12,694 nt of DNA, from the NCBI GenBank assembly GCA_016292335.1, contig JAECRX010000178.1, forward strand, positions 1 through 12,694. Direction: 5' to 3'. Position numbers and translations under genes: made by a program. The notes under the pieces were generated by a model. It saw only the letters and a list, made by a program, of their open reading frames with translations, was not told the DNA's origin and searched no databases. Source of the DNA: Candidatus Sifarchaeum subterraneum (GTDB lineage Archaea; Asgardarchaeota; Sifarchaeia; Sifarchaeales; Sifarchaeaceae). This document shows, in pieces, positions 5,504-11,691 of this stretch (position 1 is the stretch's first letter; every line of letters starts with the position of its first letter).

Positions 5504-6217
5504 ATGTTGGGTTGGGTTGTTCCACCGCCAAAAAGACCAATAAAGACTAAAAAAGAGTTATTAGAGGAGAGAAGAGAAAAAATTCAATGGTTAATTAAGC
5601 AGAATTTTCTAAAATCTCAAAGAATAATCAACGCCATGCTAAAAGTTCCCAGAGAAGAATTCATTCCAGAACTGTATAGAGATTACGCTTATCTAGAAGT
5701 TCCGTTGCCAATTCCTGGACGTAAGGCGACAATTTCATGTCCTCACAGTTATCCTTTGTTTTATGAAACACTTGAATTGATGGAACATGACAAATTCTTG
5801 GAAGTAGGAACAGGTTCAGGATATGGAGCGGCCTTGGCGATGGAAATTGTTGGAACGAAAGGAAAAGTAGTCACGATCGAAATAGATGAGGAAACTTATG
5901 AGTTTGCTAGAAAAAATTTTGAAAGATTGAAATACAAGGACATATTACCTATTCTCGGGGACGGATCATTGGGTTATCTCCCTGAGGCACCTTATGACAA
6001 AATCTGTATTACAGCATCTTGTCCTAAAATTCCAGACCCACTGATTTATCAGTTAAAATTTGGAGGAAAGTTGATAACTCCAATTGGCAGTCCCAGATCC
6101 GTTCAGGATCTCATTCTGATGGAGAAGGAACAGGATGGAACTTTGAAAACTAAATCTATTGGAAACGTCCTCTATGTCCCTTTGCGTGGGAAATATGGCT
6201 GGTCAGATTATTTTTGA
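5504..6217 (+). CDS. pcm: Protein-L-isoaspartate O-methyltransferase
   Basis: The enzyme methylates L-isoaspartyl residues in aged proteins using S-adenosylmethionine, starting their repair. The 237-residue product has the PCMT-type region PGRKATISCPHSYPLFYETL (about 67-86), which carries the substrate site, and Rossmann motif I, FLEVGTGSGYGAALA. The acidic end of strand 2 (VVTIEIDEE), ILGDGSLGYLPEAPYDKICITASC and the late strand GGKLITPIG follow. The N-terminal 60 residues are a basic, Pro-rich lead-in and a helical region (KVPREEFIPELYRDYAY). I chose ATG 5504; a TTG at 5495 is in frame but neither has a ribosome binding site. An AT-rich run at 5481-5491 could be the box A of a leaderless message, which favours ATG. 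Confidence 0.9.
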   Translation: MLGWVVPPPKRPIKTKKELLEERREKIQWLIKQNFLKSQRIINAMLKVPREEFIPELYRDYAYLEVPLPIPGRKATISCPHSYPLFYETLELMEHDKFLEVGTGSGYGAALAMEIVGTKGKVVTIEIDEETYEFARKNFERLKYKDILPILGDGSLGYLPEAPYDKICITASCPKIPDPLIYQLKFGGKLITPIGSPRSVQDLILMEKEQDGTLKTKSIGNVLYVPLRGKYGWSDYF

Positions 6218-6447
6218 GACCTGATGGACGTATTAAAGTTTTTATTTGGCAATTATACACAAGTTGTTTCAAAGATTATGCAAGTCACATAAGACGCTCT
6301 CAAGGATTGATAAATCCCAGGCAGATGGACCACCCGTGATCGGAAACTTTCTTTTGAATTTGTTCAAGAACAGAAGTAATCCCCTTGTAAAATGATTACC
6401 CGGAAGAACTGTCAAAAGGTGTTTGAAGAACCTTGGAGTAGTTATGA
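6218..6447. other. Intergenic stretch between pcm and tRNA-Leu
   Basis: I see no coding frame with family similarity here. A short frame on the minus strand (67 codons) overlaps the tRNA T arm and has no recognisable motif or ribosome binding site. The stretch is less AT-rich than other gaps in the window, so a small untranslated RNA is possible, but I found no C/D, H/ACA or SRP signature that I would defend. Confidence 0.35.
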
Positions 6448-6665
6448 TGCGGGGGGTGGGATTCGAACCCACGAAGGCCTACGCCAAAGGGTCTCTCATC
6501 TTCATCAGGAATATCCGAAGACCCTTTGAGATCTTGAGCCTTAGGTACTTCCGAGATTTATCTATAATAATTCTCGAAGATTCTCCCCCTATGGCCCAAA
6601 TTTTGTTTGACCGCTCGGGCTTGGGGGGTAGTTTCTCATTCTTTATGGGAACTACCTACCCCCGC
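6448..6665 (-). tRNA. tRNA-Leu (anticodon CAA) with several introns
   Basis: Acceptor strands GCGGGGG (6665-6659) and CCCCCGC + A (6455-6448) pair fully; CCA is not encoded. T arm GTGGG-TTCGAAT-CCCAC, leucine-type variable arm TGGCGTAGGCCTTC and D-arm start TAGCCCGAGCGGTCAAA are plain. The anticodon loop CTCAAG|A puts CAA at 6536-6534. The gene is 218 nt, about 130 more than a mature tRNA-Leu. Two bulge-helix-bulge sites fit well. Intron at 37/38, 6532-6493 (40 nt): CTCA/TGAG helix with bulges AG^A and AG^A. Intron at about 9/10, 6656-6621 (36 nt): GGGGG/CCCCC helix with bulges UA^G and AA^G. A further insertion of about 50 nt lies between the D arm and the anticodon (about 6592-6543); its ends are unresolved. 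The D loop is about 8 nt too long and the anticodon stem has one A-C clash in my reading. Confidence 0.8.
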
Positions 6666-6680
6666 GAGTAATGCCCCCGC

Positions 6681-7045
6681 CCAAATCATGTTTCAATTAA
6701 TGTTTTCTTGTATTCTGATTTGATGTAAAGTAATTGCAGGCACAAATTGTGTGAGATTTTTTTTATTTTTTTTCTATTTCATTAATTCTGTTCTTATCTG
6801 ATATTTTTTATTTAAGCCATCTTCCCTAATCTGTTAGACTCTTTAGATTCTTTACGATACTTAATTATTTTATTATTTTAAAATAGTATTTTTAAAGAAT
6901 AATGCTGGGGGATATTAATATGATTTCCATTCGAATTTCATAGCAAACTATTATTTCTTACTTTCTCACAAACAGTTGAAACTTATCAAACCTCTTTCTC
7001 CAGTAAAACAATTAAAACTTAAGAAAATGGAAGTGAAAACTAGAT
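6681..7045. other. AT-rich gap upstream of the mevalonate operon
   Basis: This 365-bp stretch has no supported gene. It contains long T runs (6759-6774) and several TATA-like runs, among them TATTTTTAAAG (about 6886-6896) and ACTTAAGAAAA (about 7016-7026). The first precedes a 13-codon frame (ATG 6901) that I do not accept as a gene. The second is only about 20-30 nt before ATG 7046 and could drive a nearly leaderless operon transcript. Near its left edge must lie the minus-strand promoter of the tRNA-Leu; I cannot point to a clear box. Confidence 0.4.
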
Positions 7046-8101
7046 ATGGTGGGTATCGTCGGTTATGGTATCTATATCCCTAGATATCGTATAAAGACCG
7101 AAGAAATTGCCAGAATATGGGGAGCAGATGGGGAACGCGTTGCAAAAGGTCTATTAGTCGAAGAGAAATCTGTACCCGGAACAGACGAAGATGCAGCAAC
7201 TATGGCCGTTGAAGCAGCAAGAAATTCTGTAACCCAAGCTCAAATCGATCCAACAGAAATAGGAGCGGTTTATTGTGGTTCCGAAAGTTTCCCTTACGCA
7301 GTGAAGCCAACAGCAACTATAGTAGCACAAGCAATTTGTGCTAGCGAGCATATTCAATGCGCTGACCTTGAATTCGCCTGTAAGGCAGGAAGTGCAGGGA
7401 TACAGATTTGTATGTCACATGTTATAGCAAAGGAAATGAAATACGGGATGGCAATTGGAACTGATTGTTCTCAAGGAAAACCAAGAGATGCCTTGGAATA
7501 TTCAGCTTCTGCAGGTGCCGCTTCATTCATTATCGGAGATGATAGCAGGGAAATTATCGCGGAGATAGAAGGGACGTATTCATACACTACAGACACTCCG
7601 GACTTTTGGCGTAGGGAAGGTTCAGAATTCCCGCGTCATGGATCAAGGTTTACTGGGGAACCTGCTTATTTCGCTCACGTTATTGCCGGAGCAAAAGGAA
7701 TAATGAAAAAATTAGAACTATCCGTTGAAGACTTTAATTATGCCGTATTTCACATGCCCAACGGTAAATTCCCTATCAAAACGGGCAAAACTCTCGGAAT
7801 TCCATTAGACAAGGTAAAACCGGGGTTAATCGTTATCAGGATAGGAAACACGTATAGTGCATCTTCACTAATCGGTCTATGTAGAATCTTTGATCTTGCT
7901 TCTCCTGATGAGAGGATACTATGTGTGTCTTATGGGAGTGGAGCTGGGAGTGATGCTTTCAGTTTTTTAATGACAGAAAACATAACCGAGAAGCGCGAAA
8001 ATTCTGGCGTACCTACGGTTGATGACTACATAGAAGATAAAGAATACATTGATTATGCCTTATACGCAAAGCATAGACGAAAGATAAAGAAGATGATGTG
8101 A
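7046..8101 (+). CDS. Hydroxymethylglutaryl-CoA synthase, archaeal type
   Basis: It condenses acetoacetyl-CoA with acetyl-CoA to HMG-CoA, the second step of the mevalonate route to isoprenoid lipids. The 351-residue product begins MVGIVGYGIYIPRYRI, as archaeal members do. The catalytic triad is visible: Glu80 in GSESFPYAVKP, Cys112 in DLEFACKAGSAG (acyl nucleophile) and His236 in VFHMPNGKFPIK. The C-terminal VSYGSGAGSDAFSF is typical. ATG 7046 is preceded by only a weak GGAAGTGA. The stop overlaps the next gene's GTG in GTGA, so translation of the two is coupled. In methanogens the homologous HMG-CoA synthase, thiolase and DUF35 proteins form one complex with a shared CoA site, and the same gene order here suggests the same assembly. 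Confidence 0.95.
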   Translation: MVGIVGYGIYIPRYRIKTEEIARIWGADGERVAKGLLVEEKSVPGTDEDAATMAVEAARNSVTQAQIDPTEIGAVYCGSESFPYAVKPTATIVAQAICASEHIQCADLEFACKAGSAGIQICMSHVIAKEMKYGMAIGTDCSQGKPRDALEYSASAGAASFIIGDDSREIIAEIEGTYSYTTDTPDFWRREGSEFPRHGSRFTGEPAYFAHVIAGAKGIMKKLELSVEDFNYAVFHMPNGKFPIKTGKTLGIPLDKVKPGLIVIRIGNTYSASSLIGLCRIFDLASPDERILCVSYGSGAGSDAFSFLMTENITEKRENSGVPTVDDYIEDKEYIDYALYAKHRRKIKKMM

Positions 8102-9270
8102 GAAACTTGAACCAAGAAGTTGCAGTGATCGGCATCGGCATGACTAAAATTGGAGAACATTGGGAAACAGATTTAAGAGATCTGATGATAGAAGCAGGAG
8201 ATCTCGCCCTAATGGATGCTAATGTCGACGGCGAAGACATTGATGCAATATTTATAGGAAATATGAGTGCAGGATTATTTATCGGTCAAGAACACTTAGG
8301 AGCTCTAGCAGCAGATTACGATGCTTTAACTCCGAAGCCCTCAACAAGAATTGAAGCCGCAGATGCCAGTGGCGGTGCTGCCATCAGGATGGGCTATCTT
8401 GCAATAAAATCAGGAGAATTCGATATCGTATTGGTTAATGGCGTAGAAAAAATGAGCGATCTCCCAGTAGAAGAAGTAATTTCAGCAATTGGGACTTCAT
8501 CAGATCAATCATGGGAAAGAAATTTTGGTGCCACTTTTGCTTCTCTTTGGGCCATGATAGCCCGCTTACATATGCACGAATATGGAACAACAAGAGAGCA
8601 AATGGCCCAAGTAATCGTGAAAAATCATAAAAACGCTGTACAGAATCCATTAGCACAATTTCGTTTTCCTGTTACTATCGAAGGTGTACTTAGAACTGGA
8701 ATGCTAGCGGATCCTTTGACGAATCTTGATGGTGCTGCATGGGCTGATGGTGCTGCTGCTGTTGTTCTTTGTCGAGCAGATTATGCTAAAAAATTTACAG
8801 ACACTCCAGTGTTGATCTCGGGCTCAGGACAGGCTAGCGATACAATCGCAATACATGATAGAAGGGATATCACGACAATGGATGCCGTGATCAAAGCTTC
8901 GAAAATTGCTTATGACCAAGCAAAAATCACCCCTGAGGATGTAGACGTGGCTGAGCTTCATGACTCTTTTTCAATAGCAGAAATTATGGCAATAGAAGAC
9001 CTAGACTTCGTGCCAAAGGGACAAGGAGGACCTAGTGTTGAAGATGGATTAACAAAAATCGGTGGAAAAATTCCTTGCAATACTTCTGGAGGTTTAAAAG
9101 CTAGGGGCCATCCATTGGGTGCTACAGGCGTAGCGCAAGTTTTTGAGGTCGTTCAACAACTCAGAGGAGAAGCTAACGGCAGACAAGTTGATGGAGCAAC
9201 AATTGGCCTAACTCAAAGCCTTGGAGGAACTGGAGGAACTGCGGTTGTTCATATCTTCAAAAGGAGGTAA
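8098..9270 (+). CDS. Thiolase-like protein of the HMG-CoA synthase operon; catalytic Cys replaced
   Basis: By position this should be acetoacetyl-CoA thiolase (two acetyl-CoA to acetoacetyl-CoA), the first mevalonate step. The 390-residue product has the archaeal/SCP2-type thiolase layout: VAVIGIGMTKIGEHW, FIGNMSAGLFIGQEH, VLVNGVEKMSD, AELHDSFSIAEI and GGLKARGHPLGATG with His338. The nucleophile region reads EAADASGGAA: Asp89 (codon GAT) stands where family members have Cys (ACASG). The HDCF motif reads HDSF (Ser290), and the usual DCSP segment is DGAA. So His is kept but the expected catalytic cysteines are absent. The reading frame is clean, so this is not decay. GTG 8098 overlaps the upstream stop by 4 nt. 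Either a different chemistry or a structural role in the complex is possible; I cannot tell which. Confidence 0.88.
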   Translation: MRNLNQEVAVIGIGMTKIGEHWETDLRDLMIEAGDLALMDANVDGEDIDAIFIGNMSAGLFIGQEHLGALAADYDALTPKPSTRIEAADASGGAAIRMGYLAIKSGEFDIVLVNGVEKMSDLPVEEVISAIGTSSDQSWERNFGATFASLWAMIARLHMHEYGTTREQMAQVIVKNHKNAVQNPLAQFRFPVTIEGVLRTGMLADPLTNLDGAAWADGAAAVVLCRADYAKKFTDTPVLISGSGQASDTIAIHDRRDITTMDAVIKASKIAYDQAKITPEDVDVAELHDSFSIAEIMAIEDLDFVPKGQGGPSVEDGLTKIGGKIPCNTSGGLKARGHPLGATGVAQVFEVVQQLRGEANGRQVDGATIGLTQSLGGTGGTAVVHIFKRR

Positions 9271-9275
9271 AGATT

Positions 9276-9695
9276 TTGAGCGATCGGAGTGTCCCTTTGT
9301 TTTGGAGAAAGAGCAAACAAATGTATAATCTCATAGGTTCCGAATGTATAACTTGTGGCACGAGATATTTTCCAGGCAGAAGAATCTGTCCTCAATGCAG
9401 AAAAGAAGGACAGATGCATGAATTTAAATTCTCAGGCAAAGGTCAAGTAGTTACCTACTCGGTTGTAAGAGACGCACCTGAGGGATACGAACTTGAAGTA
9501 CCCTATATTGTTGCAATAGTCCAGTTAGAGGAAGGGCCAAGACTTACTACACCAATTACCTATTGTGATCTTGATGAGATTTTCATTGGTATGCCTGTTG
9601 AAGCCTGTTTTCGTAAATTACGGGAAGCTGGAGATCATGGAATAATCATTTATGGCTATAAATTTCGCCCAATCAAAGGAGCAAAGCCAAATTAA
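9276..9695 (+). CDS. DUF35 zinc-ribbon / OB-fold protein of the HMG-CoA synthase-thiolase complex
   Basis: The 139-residue product has an N-terminal helical lead (VPLFWRKSKQMYNLIG), a four-cysteine zinc ribbon (Cys24, Cys27, Cys38, Cys41 in CITCG...CPQC) and a C-terminal OB-fold (GKGQVVTYSVV, YIVAIVQLEEGPRLTTPI). In archaeal mevalonate complexes the DUF35 subunit bridges thiolase and HMG-CoA synthase and helps form the shared CoA channel; the operon position fits that role. The start is TTG at 9276 with AAGGAGGT (9261-9268) 7 nt upstream. It begins 5 nt after the thiolase-like stop and ends the operon. Confidence 0.93.
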   Translation: MSDRSVPLFWRKSKQMYNLIGSECITCGTRYFPGRRICPQCRKEGQMHEFKFSGKGQVVTYSVVRDAPEGYELEVPYIVAIVQLEEGPRLTTPITYCDLDEIFIGMPVEACFRKLREAGDHGIIIYGYKFRPIKGAKPN

Positions 9696-9754
9696 AAGGA
9701 AAAAGAAGGAAGCCCTAAAAAGATGTAATCTGAATTATTGAACATTTTCCTTTT
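9694..9754 (+). repeat. 10-bp inverted repeat after the mevalonate operon
   Basis: AAAAGGAAAA (9694-9703, overlapping the DUF35 stop codon) and TTTTCCTTTT (9745-9754) are exact complements, 41 nt apart. The pair could fold at the transcript end, but low-complexity A/G and T/C runs can pair by chance. Confidence 0.3.
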
Positions 9755-9858
9755 CGTATAATGAAATCATTTTTCTGTAATTAAGGAAGATTCTAAATCA
9801 TCACCTTATTTTAGCATACCTTTTTCCTGAAAAAGAAACTTCCCATTAGGCGTTCAAA

Positions 9859-10317
9859 CTAGTGGGATTTCGACTCAGAAATCCAGTATGATTCCCCTGA
9901 TTTTAAATATTCTTTTTTCCACAACGCTGCTTCTTTTTTGTATCCCTCGATAGCTTCTTGTAGCGTAGAGAAAATATCTTGTCGATGACTAGCAGCAACA
10001 ATACAATAAACTAAGTCATCTCCGATATCAAATTCTCCTTTAAAATGGCAAATTGCCACGTCTATAACTCCTTCTTTGTCTTTTAGGTCATCACTAATTT
10101 TTTGAAGATCAATATTCGCTTTTTCGTCAAATGACTCTATCTCAAGCTTTTTTACTTTCTCACCTGTTTTTGTAAATCCTCGGGTAATCCCGATAAAAAT
10201 GCCAATTCCACCGACTTTGCTTATCTCAGGATTTTTTTTCAACATTGATATTAGATCTTGGAGAGAAATTTCCTCTTTTTCAAAAACACCTGATTTTAAT
10301 ACCAACACTACCACCAT
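9859..10317 (-). CDS. moaE: Molybdopterin synthase catalytic subunit
   Basis: MoaE uses the thiocarboxylated tail of MoaD to put the dithiolene sulfurs into precursor Z, making molybdopterin for Mo/W enzymes. The product has the family core: GGIGIFIGITRGFTKTGEKVKKLEIESF, then GVIDVAICHFKGEFDIGDDLVYCIVAASHRQDIFSTLQ and the active-site lysine region KKEAALWKKEYLKSGESYWI. I chose ATG 10317 (152 residues). A start at 10356 would add 13 hydrophobic residues that the family lacks. A TTG a few codons inside, after GGTGGT, is also possible. No moaD or other moa gene is nearby. It diverges from the phosphoesterase gene. Confidence 0.9.
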   Translation of the reverse strand: MVVVLVLKSGVFEKEEISLQDLISMLKKNPEISKVGGIGIFIGITRGFTKTGEKVKKLEIESFDEKANIDLQKISDDLKDKEGVIDVAICHFKGEFDIGDDLVYCIVAASHRQDIFSTLQEAIEGYKKEAALWKKEYLKSGESYWISESKSH

Positions 10318-10372
10318 GACTAACTGAAGATCTAAAATAATTAAGGATAAAAACAAATAACCTTTTGCTTCA

Positions 10373-10383
10373 ATATTTTAAAA
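10373..10383 (+). promoter_or_regulatory. TATA-like box of the phosphoesterase gene
   Basis: ATATTTTAAAA lies about 25 nt before position 10402. If used, the transcript would begin almost at the GTG there, favouring a leaderless GTG start. An alternative AT-rich run upstream (GGATAAAAACA, 10344-10354) would give a short leader that includes the ribosome binding site at 10397-10404. This box therefore bears on which start codon is real. Confidence 0.35.
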
Positions 10384-10410
10384 AAACGTAACTCTCAGGA
10401 GGTGGAAAGG

Positions 10411-10902
10411 ATAAAGGTTGGTTTGATGTCAGATACACACGATAACATGGAAGCAATAGAACAAGCAGTTAATTTAATAAATAAAGAAAACATCTCAATC
10501 GTAATCCATGCTGGGGATCTAATCTCCCCCTTCACTGCTAGACATTTTAAAAATCTTAAAGCAGAATTTCATGCAGTTTTTGGAAACAACGATGGCGAAA
10601 AAGACGGTTTGCGAAAAAAATTCAATGAATTTGGAAAAATTCATGGAACCTTCATGAAATTAGACGTGGAAGATATAAAAATTGCTTGCATACATGGAGA
10701 CATCTTTGAAATTGTTCAAGCCTTGGTTAAGTCTAAGGAATATAATGTAGTCGTAAGTGGGCATCTGCATTCTCCAAAGATTGAAAAAATAGAAAAAGTA
10801 CTTCATATAAACCCTGGTGAGGTTTGTGGGTATCTTTCAGACCAAAAAACGATGGCAATCTTGGAAATAGAAACATTGGAAGCAGAAATTATCGAAATTT
10901 AA
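10411..10902 (+). CDS. YfcE-type metallophosphoesterase, possible ATA start
   Basis: This is a calcineurin-like phosphodiesterase of the YfcE/MJ0936 group. Metal-binding motifs appear in the family order: SDTHDN, HAGDLIS, VFGNNDGE, CIHGD and SGHLHSP, ending with HINPGEVCG. The physiological substrate is not known. From ATA 10411 the protein is 163 residues and starts (M)KVGLMSDTHDN, the normal family N-terminus. AGGAGGTG (10397-10404) lies 6 nt upstream, the same geometry as hypC with its TTG. The only conventional start before the first strand is GTG 10402, which sits inside that ribosome binding site; it would be right if the message is leaderless. A T8 run follows the gene. Confidence 0.9.
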   Translation: MKVGLMSDTHDNMEAIEQAVNLINKENISIVIHAGDLISPFTARHFKNLKAEFHAVFGNNDGEKDGLRKKFNEFGKIHGTFMKLDVEDIKIACIHGDIFEIVQALVKSKEYNVVVSGHLHSPKIEKIEKVLHINPGEVCGYLSDQKTMAILEIETLEAEIIEI

Positions 10903-10916
10903 CCCTTTTCCAATAA

Positions 10917-10932
10917 TTTTTTTTATATTTTT
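10917..10932 (+). terminator. Oligo-T terminator after the phosphoesterase gene
   Basis: A run of eight T (10917-10924) followed by ATATTTTTA begins 14 nt after the stop codon on the coding strand. Archaeal RNA polymerase stops at such T-runs without needing a hairpin. The call rests on sequence and position. Confidence 0.5.
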
Positions 10933-11006
10933 ATTGACCGGAAAATTAACTTGAAAGGAATATTTCGATTTTCATCCATTAAAATAGCTCAAAATAAAGT
11001 TACGTT

Positions 11007-11026
11007 GATTTTAACATGTTAAAATC
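11007..11026. repeat. Perfect 20-bp palindrome between convergent genes
   Basis: The half-site GATTTTAACA is followed at once by its exact complement, with no spacer. It lies in the 180-bp space between the phosphoesterase and nob1 stop codons. The lack of a loop makes a protein-binding site or DNA cruciform more natural than an RNA hairpin. The rest of the space (10903-11082) shows only the T-run and AT-rich sequence. Confidence 0.5.
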
Positions 11027-11082
11027 TAAAGTATCAGATAAATAAAACTGCTATTGAAGTTTATCACCCAATATTTTTTTAG

Positions 11083-11622
11083 TTATTTTCTGAGGGCATG
11101 ATTCCTTTTTACTCTCCTCTTTAACTTTGTTCCACAGATTAGACATTCATCTACTCTGTTTTGACCAAAGCTCTTAAGGCATCCTGGACAATATTTTTCC
11201 CAATCGTATCTGAGTTTAATGCCATGTTGGGTTGCTGGAATAAATATGATATTAAGAACTTCAGCTACGTTTTGTATAGCGTAATCATCTGTAACGATAG
11301 CTATATTCTTTTTTTCTGTTGAAAATTCTTTGCTCAAAGCCAATAATTTTATGTCTGTTTCTGATAAGACGGTGGCATCACCTGTTTTCTCTGCAATTTT
11401 TGTTACATAATCAATGTATTTTTTTGATGGTTCTTTACACTTTACCTTTCCAATAGACAATGCTATTTCAAGTCTCATTTTGTTAGTTCTGTCGTAAATT
11501 TCATTTTTAACACTTGGGACAATCCATTGTTGGTTATCCAGTGTGAATGGATCAAAATAACTGATGAGAGCTGAAGAATCCATAATCAAGATTTTTTCGC
11601 TATCTATTTTCTTTTTTTTCAT
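11083..11622 (-). CDS. nob1: Endoribonuclease Nob1 (PIN domain + zinc ribbon)
   Basis: Nob1 cuts the 3' end of 16S rRNA during small-subunit maturation. The 179-residue product begins with a PIN domain. Acidic metal ligands are visible at Asp15 (LIMDSSALI), Glu41 (VKNEIYD), Asp90 (LSETDIKLLAL) and Asp112/Asp113 (IVTDDYAIQNVA). A C-terminal zinc ribbon has Cys145, Cys148, Cys160 and Cys163 (CPGC...CLICG) and a basic tail (KRRVKRNHALRK) that could hold rRNA. The length agrees with archaeal Nob1. ATG 11622 has no clear ribosome binding site. It lies 69 nt downstream of the nucleotidylyltransferase gene on the same strand, so the two may share a transcript. Confidence 0.93.
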   Translation of the reverse strand: MKKKKIDSEKILIMDSSALISYFDPFTLDNQQWIVPSVKNEIYDRTNKMRLEIALSIGKVKCKEPSKKYIDYVTKIAEKTGDATVLSETDIKLLALSKEFSTEKKNIAIVTDDYAIQNVAEVLNIIFIPATQHGIKLRYDWEKYCPGCLKSFGQNRVDECLICGTKLKRRVKRNHALRK

Positions 11623-11651
11623 GTTACAGGCGTTCCAGTCATTTATTTTCT

Positions 11652-11664
11652 AGCTCAATGAGCT
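11652..11664. repeat. Short inverted repeat between nucleotidylyltransferase and nob1
   Basis: AGCTCA and TGAGCT are exact 6-bp arms around one base, in the 69-nt space between the two genes. This could be a small operator or a weak stem; nothing further supports either. Confidence 0.25.
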
Positions 11665-11691
11665 TAACCACAAGACAGCTTGGCGAAGAAA

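Noticed and set aside
6269..6472. 67-codon minus-strand frame next to the tRNA
   Set aside because: It begins inside the tRNA T arm, has no ribosome binding site and shows no family motif.
6423..6671. 82-codon plus-strand frame with RGVGFEPTKAYAKG
   Set aside because: This is the well-known false protein made by reading the antisense strand of a leucine tRNA T and variable arms; the tRNA on the minus strand explains it.
6901..6942. 13-codon frame (MLGDINMISIRIS) after a TATA-like run
   Set aside because: Too short, no conservation can be judged, and short frames are frequent in AT-rich gaps.
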